Part shown: one piece after another, positions 1 through 11,819 of the stretch | How the letters are laid out: the number at the start of each line of letters is the position of its first letter | How positions within the stretch are numbered: position 1 is the first letter of the stretch | Origin: Diphasiastrum complanatum | Lineage: Eukaryota; Streptophyta; Lycopodiopsida; Lycopodiales; Lycopodiaceae | Assembly (NCBI GenBank): GCA_029204225.1 | Contig: CM055100.1 | Span: 4,386,111 to 4,450,110, forward strand | Direction: 5' to 3' | DNA length: 64,000 nucleotides | Notes under the pieces: generated by a model | Told to the model about the DNA's origin: nothing | The model's database searches: none | What the model saw: the letters and a program-made list of their open reading frames with translations, nothing else | Program-made: the position numbers and the translations under genes

Positions 1-1366
1 TTACCTCCAAAGATTTGAAGTTGGGATGGCCCAACCTCTTGTGCCAAACTTCTTGGTTTGTCAATTGCTCCCTAGCCATACATCCTTCATGATTAGAGAT
101 CACACATGCATCAAGCTTGAAAAGTTTACCATGCCTCCTACCTTGAGCAATCAAGGATCCACATTTACTTATCAAACATGCATCTCCAATGAACTCCACA
201 TCAAGTCCTTTGTCAATCATTTGACTTACACTAAGCAAATTCTTAGTGATTGAAGGAATGTACAAAACATTTTCAAGATTTGCTTTCCTATTTGTTGAAA
301 GGGAAATAGGAGTAGTGCCTATGCCTTTGATGTCACATTGACCATCATTTGCAGTGTAGATGATGTTACCTTCTCCCTCATAAGACAATAAGGATGTAAA
401 GTATTCCTTATGTCTTGTCATGTGAGATGAGGCTCCACTATCAATCCACCAAGGATCATTATCATCTATGTTGGCTAACAAACTTGAAGTCATAACAAGT
501 GATTCACATGTGTTATGTTCTTCCTCATCTATTGTAAGATTTCCTTGCCTCTCTCCTTGCTCTCTTTTCTTCTTATAACATTCATTTGCAAAATGACCTT
601 TTATCCCACAATAAAAGCACTTGAACTTTGACTTATTGTTCTTAGTAGAAGAGGAAGAGGAAGAGTGATCATCATGATCAAAGTTACCACCTTTGGACCA
701 TTTCCCTTTGCCTTTACCTTTGCCCTTGAATTTGCCTTTTGTGAAGAAAGCCTCTTCACCTCCACCTTGCAAGGATGCACCATCAAGCTTTGATTGCAAC
801 CTATGTTCTTCAGCCAATAAGATTTCTTGCAAGTCAACCACACTTGGCAAGACTCTTTGAATGGCAAAACTTTGCACAAGGTTAGCATGTTCATTTAGCA
901 AACCATTCAACATAACTTGGACTATTTCACCATCTTTTATGTTCTCATCAATGCATGCTAAATCATCACTTAGGGACTTAACTCTCAAGATAAATGCATG
1001 AGCACTTTCACCCTCTCTTTGCCTACTAGAAAATATTTGTCTCCTTAGGGTCAATACCCTAGATGTGGACTTTGATTCAAAGAGCTTCTTTAAGGCATTC
1101 CATGCCTCACTTGCACTTTGACACTTTCCAACTTCCTTGAGAAGTTCATTTGTAACATTCATTTTAATGATATGAAGAGCCCTTTTGGCCTTCTTATCAA
1201 ACCTTTGTTGCTCTTGAAGTGTGAGAGGTCTCTCTTCAATTTCTGCAACTATGTCCATGAGTTCATTCAACTCAAGTAAGGACTCCATCCTCACTTTCCA
1301 AGTAGAGTAGTTTGATGAACTCAACCTTTCACTAGACTCTAGCATGATCCCACCATTGGAAGCCAT
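1..1366 (-). CDS. Copia Gag-protease polyprotein, N-terminal 455 codons (partial)
   Basis: I translated this stretch codon by codon and found no stop or frameshift from ATG at 1366-1364 to the window edge. It begins MASNGGIMLESSERL and carries a copia-type Gag domain (about residues 1-200), a lysine/glycine-rich linker, a CCHC zinc knuckle (CFYCGIKGHFANEC, near residue 250), the aspartic protease motif WWIDSGASSHM (near residue 310) and the start of the GAG-pre-integrase domain (WHKRLGHPN) at the edge. In this family Gag packages the RNA, and the protease cleaves the Gag-Pol chain in the virus-like particle. It belongs to the same lineage as the polyproteins at 23778-27758 and 46707-58854. 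Integrase, RT and RNase H should lie outside the window, so overall intactness is unknown. Confidence 0.93.
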   Translation of the reverse strand, partial: MASNGGIMLESSERLSSSNYSTWKVRMESLLELNELMDIVAEIEERPLTLQEQQRFDKKAKRALHIIKMNVTNELLKEVGKCQSASEAWNALKKLFESKSTSRVLTLRRQIFSSRQREGESAHAFILRVKSLSDDLACIDENIKDGEIVQVMLNGLLNEHANLVQSFAIQRVLPSVVDLQEILLAEEHRLQSKLDGASLQGGGEEAFFTKGKFKGKGKGKGKWSKGGNFDHDDHSSSSSSTKNNKSKFKCFYCGIKGHFANECYKKKREQGERQGNLTIDEEEHNTCESLVMTSSLLANIDDNDPWWIDSGASSHMTRHKEYFTSLLSYEGEGNIIYTANDGQCDIKGIGTTPISLSTNRKANLENVLYIPSITKNLLSVSQMIDKGLDVEFIGDACLISKCGSLIAQGRRHGKLFKLDACVISNHEGCMAREQLTNQEVWHKRLGHPNFKSLEV

Positions 1367-1569
1367 GATTCTAATGTTTCTTCAACTTTTAGGTTCTGTC
1401 CTAAAGCACTTAGCACTCACTTTTCTCTCAACAAATGATAGATAAAGAGATCTATGAAGATTTAGGACCCTAAAACACTTCTATCTTGAACCTAGATGGT
1501 TTCCAAGCATAGAAAGGAAGATTGAAACACATGCAACACTTTGCACACACTAAGAATGGATTACAAAAT

Positions 1570-2030
1570 CAAACCAACCTGAACACACTCTTGCTTAAGC
1601 TCTCAAACTTTCCAGCAAGTGACCAAATCAAGTTATGGTGTGAAGAGTTACTTGCATTCTTAGAAAATACCCAAAACTAGGATGCCAAGATTACCTAGTA
1701 ATGAACAAACTTGATCAACATATGATCAACACACTAAGATATTGATTCAACCTGTAAAACCACATGTAAACCACACTTCTAAAAGTTTATAAACTCCAGC
1801 AAGTGATAAATACAAGATTTAGAGGTGAATGAATGAGCACACTTAGTGAATCACAAGACTAGCTTCACTATCTTGTCAAATCTTGGTGTTTAGATGTAGA
1901 TCTAAGATCACTTCACATGAGAATGTTCCTCAACCTGTTAAGAACCTGAAAACACACTTGCATAATGGTTAACACCTTCCAGCAAATGCTCCAATCAAAT
2001 TACATAAGGAGAGTTACTTACATGCTCAAC
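1570..2030 (-). repeat. Degenerate direct repeats (about 180 bp) in the family A leader
   Basis: Three diverged units share a CAACCTG block followed by CCAGCAA (near 1612, 1793 and 1978). Two of them also share a GAGTTACTT block. The spacing is about 180 bp. They lie in the untranslated leader between the primer-binding site and gag. Confidence 0.5.
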
Positions 2031-2191
2031 AAAGTACACCAAAATTTATGCCAAAATTGATGACAATCTTTACAATATGCTCTTCACAATGGAGCTTACA
2101 ATATGTTCACCCAAAAAAGGGGATCTTTCATCCAAATGGGAGCTTTGCTCAGCCTTTAGGAGAATTACAACTCACTCAAAAGAGCATTTGT

Positions 2192-2254
2192 CATCCACTT
2201 AAGGAGAAGTTTCATCCACTTAAGGAGAGTGTTCATCCAAGAATGGAGATTGTC
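2192..2254 (+). repeat. 21-bp tandem repeat, three units
   Basis: CATCCACTTAAGGAGA units begin at 2192 and 2213, with a degenerate third unit at 2234. The repeat lies in the family A leader. A 108-codon plus-strand reading frame that crosses it looks spurious. Confidence 0.7.
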
Positions 2255-2520
2255 AACAATAGGATTGAAAAGAACATTGTTAGTATTGAATATGCACAAG
2301 CCTCACAATCACAAATGATTAGGTGTTATGATCTGATCCAAAATAGTTTCTTTTCAGCCTCTGATCTTCAATAGACCTGAAATATGCTTTTGATCCACAA
2401 GTTCAACTCACAAAACAAAGGTTAGTAAGATTTGATCAACAAAGCAATGCAAAATCATGCTAGAACTTGATCAAACATCCAAATATCACCAAAAATGGAA
2501 TACTTACTGTAAATAGAAGC

Positions 2521-2539
2521 CAACCAGCTCTGATACCAT
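2521..2539 (-). other. Primer-binding site, family A (initiator Met-tRNA)
   Basis: Read on the minus strand it starts TGGTATCAGAGC, which complements the 3' end of plant initiator tRNA-Met, and it directly abuts the LTR. The same site recurs inside the 5' LTRs at 28355, 30216, 51465 and 59666. Confidence 0.9.
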
Positions 2540-3193
2540 GTGAAAAATACAGATCCTAAGTGGATCTAAACTCCAAGATCATTGGCTTGAATGCTTGCAC
2601 TCCAAACTACATAAGCTAGGAATTGGCAACACATTCTATGCTACCTAGAATGCAAAGAACTTGATCAAAAAGCATTTATCACAAATGGAAACTTCCATAA
2701 ACATCAAGTGCGGCCCAAAATAGCATTATACAGTCCATAATACATCAGCCTATCACTTTTGGAAAGCACCTAAGATCATACACAATAGCTTGAAGACAAT
2801 ACACACAACAATGCTCTCAATGGAGGAAGAAACAATGACAATGATCTATTGATCTCAATGAAGCATACAAAAGGTTTCTCCAACCTGTTCTCCACGACTT
2901 CCCTACTATTTATGGATGAGGAAGATGACTCTCTCTCCTCTCTCTAGAAGGTACTTGACCCTAGATATTCCCTATATAGGAAAAATAGCTAAAAATGGCT
3001 TATATGACCAAAATACATCAAAATGGTCTCATTTTGAAGGGTATGAAGTTTGACACTTCATCATACTGAAAAAATACAGTAAATAAAAACATTGTGGCCT
3101 GGTTCACACGTGTGAAACTCCAGAACCAAAACTATTTACAATTTTAGCCAATTTAGGCCTCAAACTAGCTAGGAAATGTTGACAATTTTCACA
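2540..3193 (-). repeat. 5' LTR of copia family A (654 bp)
   Basis: Bounded by TG...CA with an 8-bp inverted pair. A TATATA stretch at 2973-2978 lies about 220 bp from the LTR start and is a plausible promoter. The palindrome TTCACACGTGTGAA is at 3103-3116, next to GTGGCCT. No second LTR is in the window, so age cannot be estimated. Confidence 0.88.
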
Positions 3194-3811
3194 CTTAACC
3201 TAGACGGTGCTACCCATGACAACTTGTGATGCAATCCTTGAGTTAAATTGGTTCAATGAGCATCTCATTGGCCTTCTCACCACAAGAGTGAACTTGTAGC
3301 TAAAGACCTTGCATCATTGATAGCAATGATAAAAGATTAGTTGTAACCAGCAAAAGAACAATACCCACACATCTACAAAGGTTACTTCTTGAATATAAAG
3401 GATATGCGACAAACTTTTAGATCAAGGAGCAAAGTTGAAGCGCAAGTGCTTATAGCCTCAAACAATTCGAATTGAACATCAACAAAATATAATCATAGGG
3501 AGCTCCACTGGTCATCATGAGTGACTACGGTGTGCTTGGCTAACATGGACCACATTATCCTCGTCCATCTTAATAATATACTAGGTTCTACGTAAGTGAA
3601 ATGAAATCCATGTTCTTTTTGGTGTCTTTTCAATGAGCATAGATTTGTACTTAGATCTTGTTGAGCCTCCAACTGTGAATGAGCCAAATTTACAATGCAT
3701 CATATTCAACTATTATTGGTCGATGTGCAAACATTTTGTCATAAGGTTGGTGATTAAAGGTCATGTAGGTAATATAATAAATATTGGCCCTAATGAGGAC
3801 ATTGGTTTTCT
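3194..3811. other. Intergenic, no supported gene
   Basis: Flank of copia A. Short reading frames occur on both strands but none has a recognisable domain. The 3' part may be the tail of a decayed gypsy element, given the polypurine tract that follows. Confidence 0.5.
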
Positions 3812-3830
3812 TAAAGGAGGGGAGGATGTT
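3812..3830 (+). other. Possible gypsy polypurine tract and LTR start
   Basis: AAAGGAGGGGAGGA followed at once by TGTTGTAAAGC matches the usual end of plant Ty3/gypsy elements, where a purine tract precedes a 3' LTR that starts with TG. The reading frame that runs into it (3633-3890) would be the pol tail, but no integrase motif survives. The LTR end was not found. Confidence 0.4.
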
Positions 3831-4212
3831 GTAAAGCTAGTTTCGGTCACTCAATTTCTCTTAGAGACTCTAATTGATGACAATTTTTAAACAAGCCAAC
3901 TAAACCATAGGAGTTGAGGTAGCTCTAGGACTCGAGCTTGAGCCTAGACAACTCCTAGAGCTCATGCCCATGAGTTGGACTAAAATTGCCAGGCCTTGAA
4001 GTTCCAAAAATATTCTAAGTTAAAAGAAATGTACAATTCCAAACAAACACCATGTCTCATGACTGAGTGGTATGGCAAAACTATAGGGGAACCCACTTAG
4101 CCGACCTTGACCCTCGAGCATTGGCCAATTAAAAATGTTGTAATAGGCCCTTTCCACTAGACTAGGCATGAAGGTGTATCCATAGAAGTTTGTCGTCCCC
4201 AATGCTGTGAAA

Positions 4213-4326
4213 GGTACATTCATTAGGCTGGCAGTTTTAGGGCCACCAACAGCATAGTGTCTGGCTTATGGTACATTCATTAGGCTGGCAGTTTTAGGGC
4301 CACCAACAGCATAGTGTCTGGCTTAT
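4213..4326. repeat. Perfect 57-bp tandem duplication
   Basis: Copies at 4213-4269 and 4270-4326 are identical by eye (both start GGTACATTCATTAGG). Lack of divergence implies a recent duplication. It may lie within the gypsy LTR proposed to start at 3827. Confidence 0.9.
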
Positions 4327-5758
4327 ATTGTTAAGAGTTGAGACCTATTGTTGCATTCTTACTGGAGTTGGTTGTGAGCTGCCACATTTTTGTACGACTT
4401 GATCTTTAACAAATAGTTCTATGCTATCATGTATGGAATGAAATTGTTACACTAACTTGCTAAGCTAGAAATTCATTGGGAGTCCACTTCATTAAGGCAC
4501 CAACACAACAATCAACTATCTTTGTTGTACTAGTGTGGAAGGGACCTGCAACTTAACAAGAGCTAGCTATGCTTTCTCACCTACTTATAAAAAATAAACC
4601 AACCAACAAATCACAAAATTTAATAGAACATAATGAAGCAATAAAATGTTGCATAAATTTTCTATTTAAAGTTTGCTAGAAACTTTAATTCTCTTTAAAT
4701 TATAAAGAGTTGATTTCTTTGTACTTGCAACTTTGGTCACTTGAGTATGCCAATCAATCATCTAGCTAATAGACTTTGCTAGTTCTTCGTGAGCACTACC
4801 AAGCCTCATCTCACTTAAATTGGCTCCACCCAATGCTCACAAAAACTAATCAAGCCTTATAAGCCTATTAGTTTCAAAGTTCTTACCTTTTTAACCTGCC
4901 AAAAATCAAGAATAAGATATGGAGTATTCTTAACCTCTACTCTTCTCAGGCTTGACCTTGACTCATGAATGAAGCATGGTCCCACCCTTATCAAGAGAGT
5001 GGAGATGGCGTGATCAAGGTGGGGACATAATCATGCCAACTTTGAATCATGCTCTACCTTTGGACAAGGGTAGGGCCCTCAACATGCACCCTCTAAAAAT
5101 TAAGAGAACCCTAATCCCACTAATTGTAGTTATAAATCTAAAAACATATAGGTTTTATACTCATATTTTATAGGCTCCTTCCTTATGTTGTGTAGGCTTT
5201 TTTTATAAGATTTTGGTTGAGAGCTTTTAAGAGCACACTCCACTATCCCTCCTTCAGCCTTACACAACTCCACTTTCCTTCTCCTTTCCGTACATTCATC
5301 ATCCCTACAATCCAGATTCATTCCCCACGTCATCTCAGGAGCAAAGCAGGAAAATATATATTAAGAACCTTGCAGCCAGAAGGATCTAGCTCCGAAAGAA
5401 CAAAGCTGTCTGAAAAAGTTAGTGTTAGTGGGTTTTGAGCTGGGACAAAGTACTGTCCTTTTCCTTTGATCAGTTTGTGGATTCTTTTCTTGGAAAGTGT
5501 AATCTGCAACAATAGTTACTCTTTGTTGTGATCTGCAACAATTATTGTAAAAACGCCTCTCCCTTTCTACGATAATCATGAGTTGCAACACCAGGTTCCC
5601 AGGAGATTTGTTTATAAGGACTGCTCGCTAATAGCTGAGAGAGCTGAATATACTTCAGCTTCGTCCTGAGCTGCCGATCAAGGGAAAGATTCGTAACAAC
5701 ACTGGTTCTGAATTGAGAACGACATGTCTTCTTTCTAGTAGAAAGGCTAGCATAATTT
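4327..5758. other. Intergenic region upstream of the pectinesterase gene
   Basis: AT-rich, no coding domain recognised. It presumably contains the promoter and 5' UTR of the gene that begins at 5759. AT-rich TATA-like stretches near 5145-5172 are possible promoter elements, but nothing fixes the transcription start. Confidence 0.4.
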
Positions 5759-7620
5759 ATGGATATGGGTACAAGTCAAGCAGGATGCTTCCTGTTCATC
5801 ATAGCACTAACATGGTTGTGTGCTGCTCAGCCCTCCTCCCTCTTCCAAGACAACAGCTTGGAAGAAGACTTTCGAGAGTGGCTGGCATTTATTCATGCAA
5901 CGTCTGATTCATCTGCTTCCTCAATGTTTGAGCAGTTCGTGCAATCAACTCACACTTCAGAAAACAAAGCTGGAAGCTCAGACATTGTTTCGGATCATGT
6001 ACTGGGAAAATTGAACAAGAAATTAGCAGATGCTGAGAAAAATAAAAGACTAATTATGGTGTCTCAAGATGGCAGCGGCGACTTTAAAACCATAACCGAG
6101 GGCCTGCTGGCAGTGCCGAGTAAGAACCGAATCCGCACGATCATTTACATCAAAGCAGGCATCTACAGGTGTTTCACCAAACATATCCAATGTAGTTGTG
6201 TTTATTGATCTTCTTTACTCTAGGTAGGAACAATTACTGTTGATATCTCATATTTAAGTGATTTTTGGCAGCGAGAAGATTGAAATACCACGGAAAAAGC
6301 CGTTCATTACTCTCTTGGGCGATGGAGAGAGCATGACTATAATCACAGGGAATGCAACAGCGGGCGATTCAGTTTATCAATTTAGAAAAGTTTCGTATGT
6401 CCGAACTTACGGCAGCGCCACTGTGGGAGTGAATTCCCAGTATTTCATTGCCAAGAACATTCGATTTGAGGTATCCATCTTGCTCTCCTGCTAAGCAGCT
6501 CATGTGCGTAGAATCCTTCCTCATAGAGGTTCAATTGTTGTGTAGAATACTGCGCCTGCTCCCAACCCTGGAGATATAGGAAGACAGGCCGTTGCATTCA
6601 GAATCAGTGGAGACAACGCTGCCATTTACAATTGCAGCTTCTACGGCTACCAAGACACGCTCTATGATCATGCTGGTCGCCATTACTTCAAGAATTGCTT
6701 CATCCAAGGCTCCATAGATTTCATCTTTGGCTATGGCAGATCACTCTACATGGTATGAAGTTGAACATTCTTCGCTAGCATTACTGTAAACAAAAACTAC
6801 CCCTATTTTCAGCTACTGATTATTTCTGTTGCTTTCTGATGCCAATGACATTGCTCAGAACTCACAGTTGCATTCCGTTGCCAACGAATTCGGCTCCATC
6901 ACTGCCCAGAAGCGAAACGACACCATTTTGAGCTCCGGTTTCTCCTTCGTAAATTGCTGTATCACTGGTTCTGGCAATGTGTACTTGGGGCGTGCTTGGG
7001 GCGATCGCTCGCGCGTTGTATACTCCTTCACTTACATGGATAACATTATCCTGCCTCAAGGCTGGTTCAACTGGGGCGATCCCACTCGTAACAAGTATGC
7101 ATAGCTTCTCTGAATCTCTTCATGCTTTCCTCAGTTTTAACACAGAATATCAGATAGTTAGCTGTATGTGACAGTACACGTAGAGCTATACATTTCACTT
7201 GACCATATCGAGAGAAAGCTAGCAGCTGCATTTCGTCCTTACAGTTGGTTTATCTTTCTTCGAAATACAATTGGGACTGAATTGGGAATGTAGCTCGAGA
7301 GAGTTCACTTTCTTCATACAATCCGGCTACAATATTGTTGCCATGGATCTTAACATCTAGCACTAATTCTCTTCATAGTATTATATTCTAAGCTCTAACG
7401 TCCAACAGTCAACAGTAGATTCAATAAAAGAGTCTGATGAGAGCCTTTGATGTGGTGATCACTGATCAGAACTGTCTACTATGCGCAATACAAATGCAGT
7501 GGGCCTGGAGCAAGCCCAGACAGGAGGGTTCCCTGGGCAAGAGAGCTGACATTCGAGGAAGTCCAGCCTTTTCTAAGTATCTCCTTCATCAATGGAAAGA
7601 CTTGGCTGCAGGAACTCTGA
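5759..7620 (+). CDS. Pectinesterase (pectin methylesterase, CE8), five exons, intact
   Basis: Exons: 5759-6168, 6272-6470, 6546-6752, 6859-7094 and 7470-7620. All introns are GT...AG and the joined frame gives 400 residues with no stop. The enzyme removes methyl esters from homogalacturonan in the cell wall. Residues 1-24 look like a signal peptide (hydrophobic core 11-22). Family motifs are all present: GIYSE 134-138, QAVAF 217-221, GYQDTLY 237-243, SIDFIFG 259-265 and LGRAW 315-319. Thus the catalytic set Q217, Q239, D240, D261, R317 and W319 is complete; A318 replaces the commoner proline. There is no PMEI-type pro-domain, so this resembles the short-pro (type II) class. The C-terminal exon ([14 protein letters not shown]) follows a 375-bp intron and is easily missed. 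An AATAAA at 7882-7887 is a candidate polyadenylation signal. I cannot assign an orthologue. Confidence 0.92.
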
Positions 7621-8999
7621 CATAACATAAAATACGGACAACAAAGTGCTGCACTCATAACACTCAGACCTGATTTTGCATGCTTCTTGCCCAATGCCAA
7701 CACATAGCTGAGCTGCTACAGTGCTACTGAGCCAATGCCAAATGGGACGTGATTCCCTTTGCAATCATCAAGAGCACCTGATTTGTTGTGGGTTTTTTAG
7801 TTAGCCTCGGTGCTCTAAAAAAATTTCAAGGCTACCTTATAAAAGACTGTACATTAACACTTTTCTAGAAGTAAATCCTATAATAAAAGCTTGTGTATTT
7901 TTAGCTCTTCATAGCAATAAGCTATTGTAATGATTTGGTGACGATGAGATGAGATGAGACTTCTAGGTGAGTTTGAGTATTAAAATAAAAAAAATTAATT
8001 TTTTAATGCTTCTAGAATGCAATTTTTGCTTTTTCTACTTTTCAACAATTTGGGTTTCATTCCGAAGTCAAAGCATCTCTTGAACAAGTTTGGAAAGTAG
8101 TGCACTAAAATGTCGACTTTAACAATGGGTTGTTTGATTCTTTCAATTTTTTATGAGCACTACTCTCACATGCTTTGAGACACAAGTTTGATCAATGATT
8201 AGATGTTGTGATGGGAGACTTCTATAACAATAATTTTATACAGTGCTCTTAAAAAATGACCTTATAAAAACCTTCTAACTTCTAATGTAGTAGGTATTTT
8301 CTCAAATTAGCCTAAAATAAGTTGTTGGGCTGATTTGTAATCCTTAAGTTTCCTTTTTCATCAATATTTAAACATGGAAAAAAACCCATCATTAAAAAAA
8401 TTTCCTTTACAAAACCTTAAACAATCTATAGAAATCTTTTGATAATCAAAATTTAAAACTAGTCTTGATTTAAGACTAGAAAAATAAATACAATGTCAAA
8501 TCATCCTCAAATCTCAAATCTTGATACTAGCCTCTTAAGTTAATTTTATAATCTATTATGTATAGATTGAACTTTGAAGACTTAACTTTAAAGTCACTAA
8601 GAAGACCTTTTCTGTATACATTTTTAGTAGGTAAAAAACTTACATAGTATTTTTAAACAATAAAAACATTTATTGACCCTAAATCTAGCCAAATTCATAA
8701 ACCTACAAATTCAAAACAAGAGGTGAAATGTCAAATGTAACAATTGGGCCGTTTGTATTTGTAGGTTTTTCGTGAGCACTAATTCCCATGCATGTAAAAG
8801 GCCTACTTTTCTTTCAGAGAAAGTCAAAAAATTCAATAATGTGTCTTGATTGAAAGACAAACTACTCTTTTGTTTAAAAGGTCAAAAGTTCAAAATTTCC
8901 TTTTGTAGCAAGATTATTCAAACTTATTAAAAGAAAACCTTGAAACATAGAATCATATGACATTTTATCACCTATTTATGCTAAAGGGTTGGGCTAGTA
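7621..8999. other. Intergenic, 3' flank of the pectinesterase gene
   Basis: AT-rich with no coding domain. It contains a short inverted repeat (AGAGCACC at 7771-7778 against GGTGCTCT at 7809-7816) in the presumed 3' flank, function unknown. Confidence 0.5.
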
Positions 9000-9767
9000 T
9001 ACAATTTAATCTGATCGAGCTTAACTAACTCTCTAAACTACCCATTCTAGGCTAATCTAACTATTCTATGCTGCCGGCTATTCTAGCATTCTATTTGGTC
9101 TAGCTAGCTATTTAAATTTAAGGGTCAGGATTTTTTGTTTTCCTAAGGTAAGGGTTAGCTACGGGACTAAATTTACGTTTATTTTAGGGGTCGGGACCTT
9201 CTAAAATCTCCTTGACTAACTATCTGTTTTGACCTAATCTAAAAGGTTATCTAGATTAACTAAGCTAGCTACCGCTAACAGATGGATTGTACTAAGTTTA
9301 ACTAGCTAACGGAATCAAGCTTGACCTAATTTACCTTTCCTGATCTAGTTAAGGATCTCAGTTGGTAACTATCTTAATCTACAGATCTCGATCTGTTTTA
9401 AAACTAACTAATCTAAAACCTATGCGACAGGTAAGATTTTAGGTCTAATCAAACTTCCTAGAGTTATCCTAGCTAATTGATTGGGGCCATCTAATGACAA
9501 CACTATCTTAGTAGAACATTCCTGACAGAGACTATCTAAGCGAGCTAGTCTACCTACGCGGTCTCTCTAACTTAAAGTACCTAGCGAAAGGCTGATCTAA
9601 CTAGCTAAGTGATATTAATCTAATCAAACTTCCTGATTTAACGAACTCTTCTAAACATAAGCGGAACTCTAAGAGAATCTAATTTCTACTCCTATGGATT
9701 TGGATCTAGACGACCACTAGGATCTAACTAAAAATTTCTAAGAATCTACAAGCTACTCCCACCTAGG
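9000..9767. other. CTAA/CTAG-rich region next to a gypsy remnant
   Basis: Short words such as CTAACT, CTAGCTA and TCTAGC recur densely. It lies directly downstream of the minus-strand integrase remnant at 9768-11610, so it may be that element's 3' untranslated region and LTR. No clean LTR ends were found. Confidence 0.35.
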
Positions 9768-11610
9768 CTATCTAACGGGATGTTGATGGTTCATCTTGAG
9801 CTGAAAATATGACGTGGATGGTGGCTCTGGCACATCTCTAAGTTCAACATTAGCGGAATAGTAGCGACGCAACCTACTGCCATTAATGGGCGTGTCTAGC
9901 AAATTGCCTTGCAGGTCGATGAGTATCACTATGCCATTAGGTCGGATCTCTACTACTCTATACGGTCCTTCTCCCTGAAACTTAAGCTTGCCTTTGTGAG
10001 TCTTGGCGTTGTATAACAATGCCAATTCTCTCTTGACGAGATCCTTGGTTTTTATATTGCAATCATGCCATGACTTCCATCGTTGTTTTTCTACAGCTAG
10101 GGCGTGAAGTGCTAGGAAGCGAGTTTCGTGAAGTTGAAGAAGGTTTTTCAACCTCCTCTTGGTTGATTCCTTTGTACTAAGTCGTTCGACGAACAACAAA
10201 CTCAGCAGGCATTATGGCTTCCTATACATACACCATCTGAAATGGGTTTTGTCCAGTACTCACTTTGAATGTGGTTCTGAAAGCCCATAGAGCTGCATGA
10301 AGCTTGTGTTCCCAATCAGATCGTGAAGCTTTAACCATCTTCGTGATAATCCCACAGAGGATCTTGTTTGATGACTCTGCCTGTCCGTTACAACGTGGGT
10401 GATAGGGAGTACTCTTCCTATGGACTACCAGATAAGAGGATAACATGTGAGTGGTAGTCTTGTTTAGGAAGTGCATTTCACAACCACTCACGAGTTCTAA
10501 TGGGCACCCGAAACAGACTAAGATGTTCTCGTACAAGAACTTGGCAATGGAGTTGGCATCAGTCTTCCTTACCACCTTGGCTTCCACCCATTTGGTCAAG
10601 TAATCAGTGGCTACAATTATATATCGAGCTTGCAAGCCACGAGCTGTTGGACGAATAGGGCCGACATAGTCAATGCCCCATTTGTCAAATGGCATTGTAG
10701 TCAAAATAGGTCGTTACAGCATTCTATCATTTCCTTGGGTCCGGTTGAACCATTGGCATATGTCACACCTTTTGACCTGGTAGTGAATGTCTTTGATCAT
10801 CATGGGCCACCACAGGCCGTGTTGAAGCACTTTCCTATTGGTAGCTTTGGCAGCAAAATGCCCTCCTCCTATTCCTTCATGGGCGATGCTCACCACTTGG
10901 GACACTTCGTGCGGTAGGACACAGTGGCGTATAATCCCATTGTTACAAATGTGATACAGTTGTCCTGCTATCAATGTGAAAGGAGCAGATTTAATGATTA
11001 ACCTGCATCGCTCTACTTTGCTCATCTCTGGGGGAGGACGTCCCAATATAAGATATCTTGCTATGTCAGTCGCCCACTCAGGGACGACGTCGACATGGAA
11101 TAGTATGGCGTCAGGGAGTTCGTCATCAACCCCTCTACTCTCAGGAACATTTCGGATGCTTGAGAGGTGATCAGCTAGATAGTGTTGTTTTCCTTTACAA
11201 ACGACGATTTTAAAGTCGAATGCCTGAAGAAGCAGCAGCCATTGGATGATCCGTCCAATTGTGCAAGGTCTATTTACCATATACAGTAGGGCTAGGTGAT
11301 CTACAATGAAGACAAAGGAGTTGGCTAGAAAGTAAAACGGAATTTCTTTACACTGTATACCATGGCTAGTGCTTCACGCTCGGTGGTGGTAAAGTTCATT
11401 TCTGCAGGAATCAACTGCCTACTGGCAAAATAGATCGGATTGTCTTTCTTGTACTCCCCTCATTGCATCAAAACACTTTCTATGGCATAATTAGAGGCGT
11501 CTGTGTGGACGTGAAATTTTATGGTCCAAATAGGAGGTCGAAGGATTGGTGTAGTAACTAAGGCCTTCTTGAGTTTGTGAAAAGCCACAATGGCTTCAGT
11601 TGTCTATTCT
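9768..11610 (-). pseudogene. Ty3/gypsy RNase H-integrase remnant, inactivated
   Basis: Minus-strand pol 3' part. About 11600-11280 encodes RNase H (HVHTDASNYAIE) with several stops. 11280-10714 encodes the end of RNase H and the integrase zinc-binding region (GGHFAAKATNRKV). 10704-10222 encodes the integrase core (WGIDYVGPI and HPRCNGQAESSNK), and 10199-9768 the C-terminal GPY-type domain (GEGPYRVVEI). Lesions: an in-frame TAA just before 10704, a TAG near 10222, a frameshift between 10222 and 10199, and loss of the second catalytic aspartate (LVSGCEMHF where the family has SD). It cannot encode an active enzyme. The RT is missing or truncated near 11610, where a plus-strand gypsy fragment begins. 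Confidence 0.88.
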
Positions 11611-11612
11611 AG

Positions 11613-11784
11613 TTGGATAGTTAACAGACACATGTTTGTTCCTGGGAAATTACATACCAGATGGATGGGACCTTACAAAGTCATAGAAGTTTTTAATAAT
11701 GGATCACTTCAGTTAGTCGGGCTTGAAGGACACTTACTTGATACTCGAGTAAATGGCTCAAGAGTGAAGCGCTACTATCATTGA
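11613..11784 (+). pseudogene. Ty3/gypsy integrase C-terminal tail, plus strand
   Basis: About 55 codons ending in TGA encode a GPY/F-type integrase tail: PGKLHTRWMGPYKVIEVF, then NGSRVKRYYH. This module closes gypsy pol. It aligns by eye with the tail of the minus-strand element beside it (INGSRLRRYYS), but it is on the opposite strand and is cut off at about 11613, where the minus-strand RNase H begins. It is therefore a separate truncated element joined tail to tail. Confidence 0.75.
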
Positions 11785-11819
11785 CTAATTTTCGAGGAAT
11801 ATGGCGAAGTTCAGTTTTT

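Larger units (their letters stand above)
1..3193 (-). mobile_element. Ty1/copia element, family A, 5' part (runs off the window)
   Basis: Minus-strand copia element. In element order it has a 5' LTR (2540-3193), a primer-binding site (2521-2539), a leader of about 1.15 kb, then gag-protease from 1366 to the window edge. The LTR ends form a perfect 8-bp inverted pair (TGTGAAAA/TTTTCACA). The 5 bp outside the LTR are CTTAA; the matching target-site copy would lie beyond position 1. The gag-protease frame is open as far as it can be seen. Confidence 0.93.

Noticed and set aside
2048-2374. 108-codon plus-strand frame in the copia A leader
   Set aside because: Made of 21-bp repeats in an untranslated leader and antisense to the element; no domain.
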